Assembly (NCBI RefSeq): GCF_003478445.1
Contig: NZ_QUET01000031.1
Coordinates: 1-35,110, forward strand
DNA from: Roseburia sp. AM59-24XD
GTDB lineage: Bacteria; Bacillota; Clostridia; Lachnospirales; Lachnospiraceae
Direction: 5' to 3'
DNA: 35,110 bases
Part shown: positions 33,353 through 35,110 of the stretch, piece by piece
How positions within the stretch are numbered: position 1 is the stretch's first letter
How the letters are laid out: each line of letters starts with the position of its first letter
Program-made: the position numbers and the translations under genes
The notes under the pieces: model-generated
Told to the model about the DNA's origin: nothing
Seen by the model: the letters and a program-made list of their open reading frames with translations, nothing else
Databases searched by the model: none

Positions 33353-33828
33353 ATGCAAGATGAAGTCAATGAAAAAGTCGTGTCTTTAGCAATCAAAACA
33401 TCTAAGCTGACCGCCGAAGTGCTGCAAAAGGCTATGAAAGCCCTGCTTGCCAAAGGCAAAGGGCAGCTAACCAAAGCCCCGCATGGGAAAATCACTATGC
33501 GGCAGCTTATGAAGCCGGGAGAAAAGGTTTCCAACATTGAGATTACCGACCAAAATATCAAAGCCTTTGACCCTATCGCAAGGAAAAACGGGCTTGATAC
33601 AACGTCAAAAAGATTGAGAACGGCAAGCCGCCGACCTATCTTGTGTCTTTTAAGGGCAAGGATATTGACGTTATGACCGAAGCGTTCCGGGAATTTACCG
33701 CAAAGAAATTAGGCAGGGATAAAAAGCCCTCTATCCGCAAGCTGCTTTCTACTCTGAAAGATAAGGCGGCAGCTCTGAACGCACAGAGGGACAAAGTGAA
33801 GAAAAAGGACAGGGAGGTATCGCTATGA
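33353..33828 (+). pseudogene. PcfB-family conjugation protein, frameshifted
   Basis: The first frame gives MQDEVNEKVVSLAIKTSKLT, then KAPHGKITMRQLM and VSNIEITDQNIKAFDPIARK. From about 33598 the family continues in the -1 frame as NVKKIENGKPPTYLVSFKGK and FTAKKLGRDKKPS to the stop at 33826-33828. A single missing T (GATTAC read as GATAC) at about 33597-33598 explains it. PcfB (DUF3801) works with the relaxosome and the VirD4 coupling protein. The stop overlaps the next start (ATGA). Mutation or sequencing error. Confidence 0.8.
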
Positions 33829-35110
33829 AGCCGGAACTTAAAAAGCTGCTTATCCTAAATGCCCCCTATCTGCTCTTTGTCTATCTCTTTGACAAAATCG
33901 GACAGGCGGTGCGGCTCTCTCCGGGAACTGACCTTTCCGGCAAGGTGCTTTCCCTTGCAGACGGCTTTTCCGCTGCCTTTGCAACCCCGCTTCTAAGTTT
34001 TGCCCCTATGGATTTGCTTATCGGTATTGTGGGGGCTGTCCTTATCCGGCTTATGGTGTACTTCAAAGGCAAGAACGCGAAGAAATACCGAAAAGGTATC
34101 GAATACGGTTCAGCCCGTTGGGGAAACGCCGAAGATATAAAGCCCTACACCGACCCGGTATTTCAAAATAACGTGCTGCTGACACAGACGGAACGGCTTA
34201 CCATGAACAGCCGCCCGAAGCAGCCGAAGTATGCAAGGAATAAAAATATCCTTGTTATCGGGGGAAGCGGTAGCGGCAAGACGAGATTTTTTGTGAAGCC
34301 CAACTTAATGCAAATGCACAGCAGCTACGTTGTAACCGACCCGAAAGGTACGGTTTTAGTCGAGTGTGGGAAGCTCTTACAGCGCGGCGGGTATCGGATA
34401 AAGGTGCTGAACACGATAAATTTTAAGAAATCCATGCGTTACAATCCCTTTGCCTATATCCGCAGCGAAAAAGACATTTTGAAACTGGTAAACACCTTGA
34501 TTGCCAACACCAAAGGGGACGGGGAAAAAGCCGGGGAGGATTTTTGGGTAAAATCGGAACGGCTCTTTTACTGCGCACTTATCGGCTACATTTGGTACGA
34601 AGCCCCGGAGGAAGAAAAGAACTTCACGACGCTGCTTGAAATGATAAATGCCAGTGAAGCCCGCGAGGACGACCCGGAATTTCAGTCCCCCGTTGACCTC
34701 ATGTTTGAACGGTTGGAGGAAAAAGACCCGGAACACTTTGCCGTCCGGCAATATAAGAAATTCCTGTTATCTGCGGGAAAGACACGAAGCTCTATTCTCA
34801 TTTCCTGCGGTGCGCGGCTTGCCCCTTTTGACATTAAGGAGCTGCGCGACCTTATGGAAACCGACGAAATGGAGCTTGACACCATAGGCGACCGCAAGAC
34901 CGCCCTGTTTGTTATCATCAGCGACACCGACGATACTTTTAACTTTGTCGTGAGTATTCTTTACACGCAGCTTTTCAATCTCCTTTGCGACAAGGCAGAT
35001 GATGAATACGGCGGCAGGCTGCCCGTCCATGTGCGCTGTCTGTTAGACGAATTTGCAAATATCGGGCAGATACCGAAGTTTGAAAAGCTCATAGCCACCA
35101 TACGAAGCCG
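33825..35110 (+). CDS. VirD4/TraG-type coupling ATPase, partial (window edge)
   Basis: Open to the window end, 428 codons seen of an expected ~600. N-terminal membrane segments (LLILNAPYLLFVYLF, and MDLLIGIVGAVLIRLMV at about 65-81), then YGSARWGNAEDI, Walker A VIGGSGSGKT (about residue 146), VTDPKGTVL, and the Walker B region CLLDEFANIG near the end. This inner-membrane ATPase brings the relaxase-DNA complex to the mating channel. The ATG overlaps the PcfB stop (ATGA) and GGAGG lies upstream. The stop is beyond 35110. Confidence 0.93.
   Translation, partial: MKPELKKLLILNAPYLLFVYLFDKIGQAVRLSPGTDLSGKVLSLADGFSAAFATPLLSFAPMDLLIGIVGAVLIRLMVYFKGKNAKKYRKGIEYGSARWGNAEDIKPYTDPVFQNNVLLTQTERLTMNSRPKQPKYARNKNILVIGGSGSGKTRFFVKPNLMQMHSSYVVTDPKGTVLVECGKLLQRGGYRIKVLNTINFKKSMRYNPFAYIRSEKDILKLVNTLIANTKGDGEKAGEDFWVKSERLFYCALIGYIWYEAPEEEKNFTTLLEMINASEAREDDPEFQSPVDLMFERLEEKDPEHFAVRQYKKFLLSAGKTRSSILISCGARLAPFDIKELRDLMETDEMELDTIGDRKTALFVIISDTDDTFNFVVSILYTQLFNLLCDKADDEYGGRLPVHVRCLLDEFANIGQIPKFEKLIATIRS

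Larger units (their letters stand above)
31782..35110 (+). mobile_element. Left part of a Tn1549-like ICE
   Basis: From the third phosphatase core onward, gene content (HTH protein, DUF5348, PcfB, VirD4) and visibly higher GC content match Tn1549/CTn-type conjugative transposons, in their usual order. The element continues past the window end. Its integrase and right junction are not visible. Confidence 0.75.

Overview
The window looks like a chromosomal segment of an AT-rich, low-GC Gram-positive gut anaerobe, most likely a Lachnospiraceae-type Clostridia. Reasons: strong AAGGAGG ribosome binding sites, a clostridial lac/gal operon with class II GalT, a SigV/RsiV-type ECF module, an IS66 remnant, and the left part of a Tn1549-type conjugative element. 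Genus and species cannot be fixed from the sequence alone.

Positions 1-9,400 hold a RelB/RelE-type toxin-antitoxin pair, then a complete lactose/galactose unit. An AraC regulator is divergent to GH2 beta-galactosidase (lacZ), a GPH-family sugar symporter, galE and galT. Galactokinase is not in the window. A bidirectional terminator follows galT. It also serves a tiny convergent gene (25 aa, perfect RBS) that is divergent from a second AraC regulator.

Positions 10,450-15,110 hold a lysozyme-stress-type operon: OatA-like peptidoglycan O-acetyltransferase, SigV-like ECF sigma, a DUF4300 secreted protein and an RsiV-like anti-sigma factor, behind an ECF-type promoter (TGTAACC-16-TGTC). Two of the four genes carry single-base frameshifts.

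From about 15,700 to the end the window is an accretion hotspot for integrative elements. The 5' end of a low-molecular-weight protein tyrosine phosphatase gene (MIRVLFICHG / MLKILFICHG / MIKVLFVCHG) occurs three times (15,699, 19,911, 31,751). Each copy breaks off just after the CHG codons and is followed 61-62 nt later by a pair of 11-nt direct repeats, as expected for integrase arm sites. A fourth, diverged end lies at about 18,809. Between the junctions lie: (i) a 3.1-kb cassette with ArsR and aroE remnants, a GH172 enzyme and a serine hydrolase, flanked by ~170-200-nt direct repeats; (ii) an IS66 tnpA-fic chimera; (iii) an 11.8-kb defence island with a decayed Abi_2 gene flanked by structured RNA candidates, a Fic protein, a type III restriction-modification operon with a small extra gene, a TIR/DUF4062-like gene, an internally deleted Tn916-type integrase, and a tightly coupled KAP P-loop NTPase + SIR2/AbiH-like pair; (iv) the left end of a Tn1549-like ICE (HTH protein, DUF5348, frameshifted PcfB, VirD4 coupling ATPase cut by the window edge).

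The most promising undescribed items are the KAP + SIR2/AbiH two-gene unit, the phosphatase-gene attachment hotspot with its diversified arm repeats, and the 25-aa peptide gene beside the AraC regulator.
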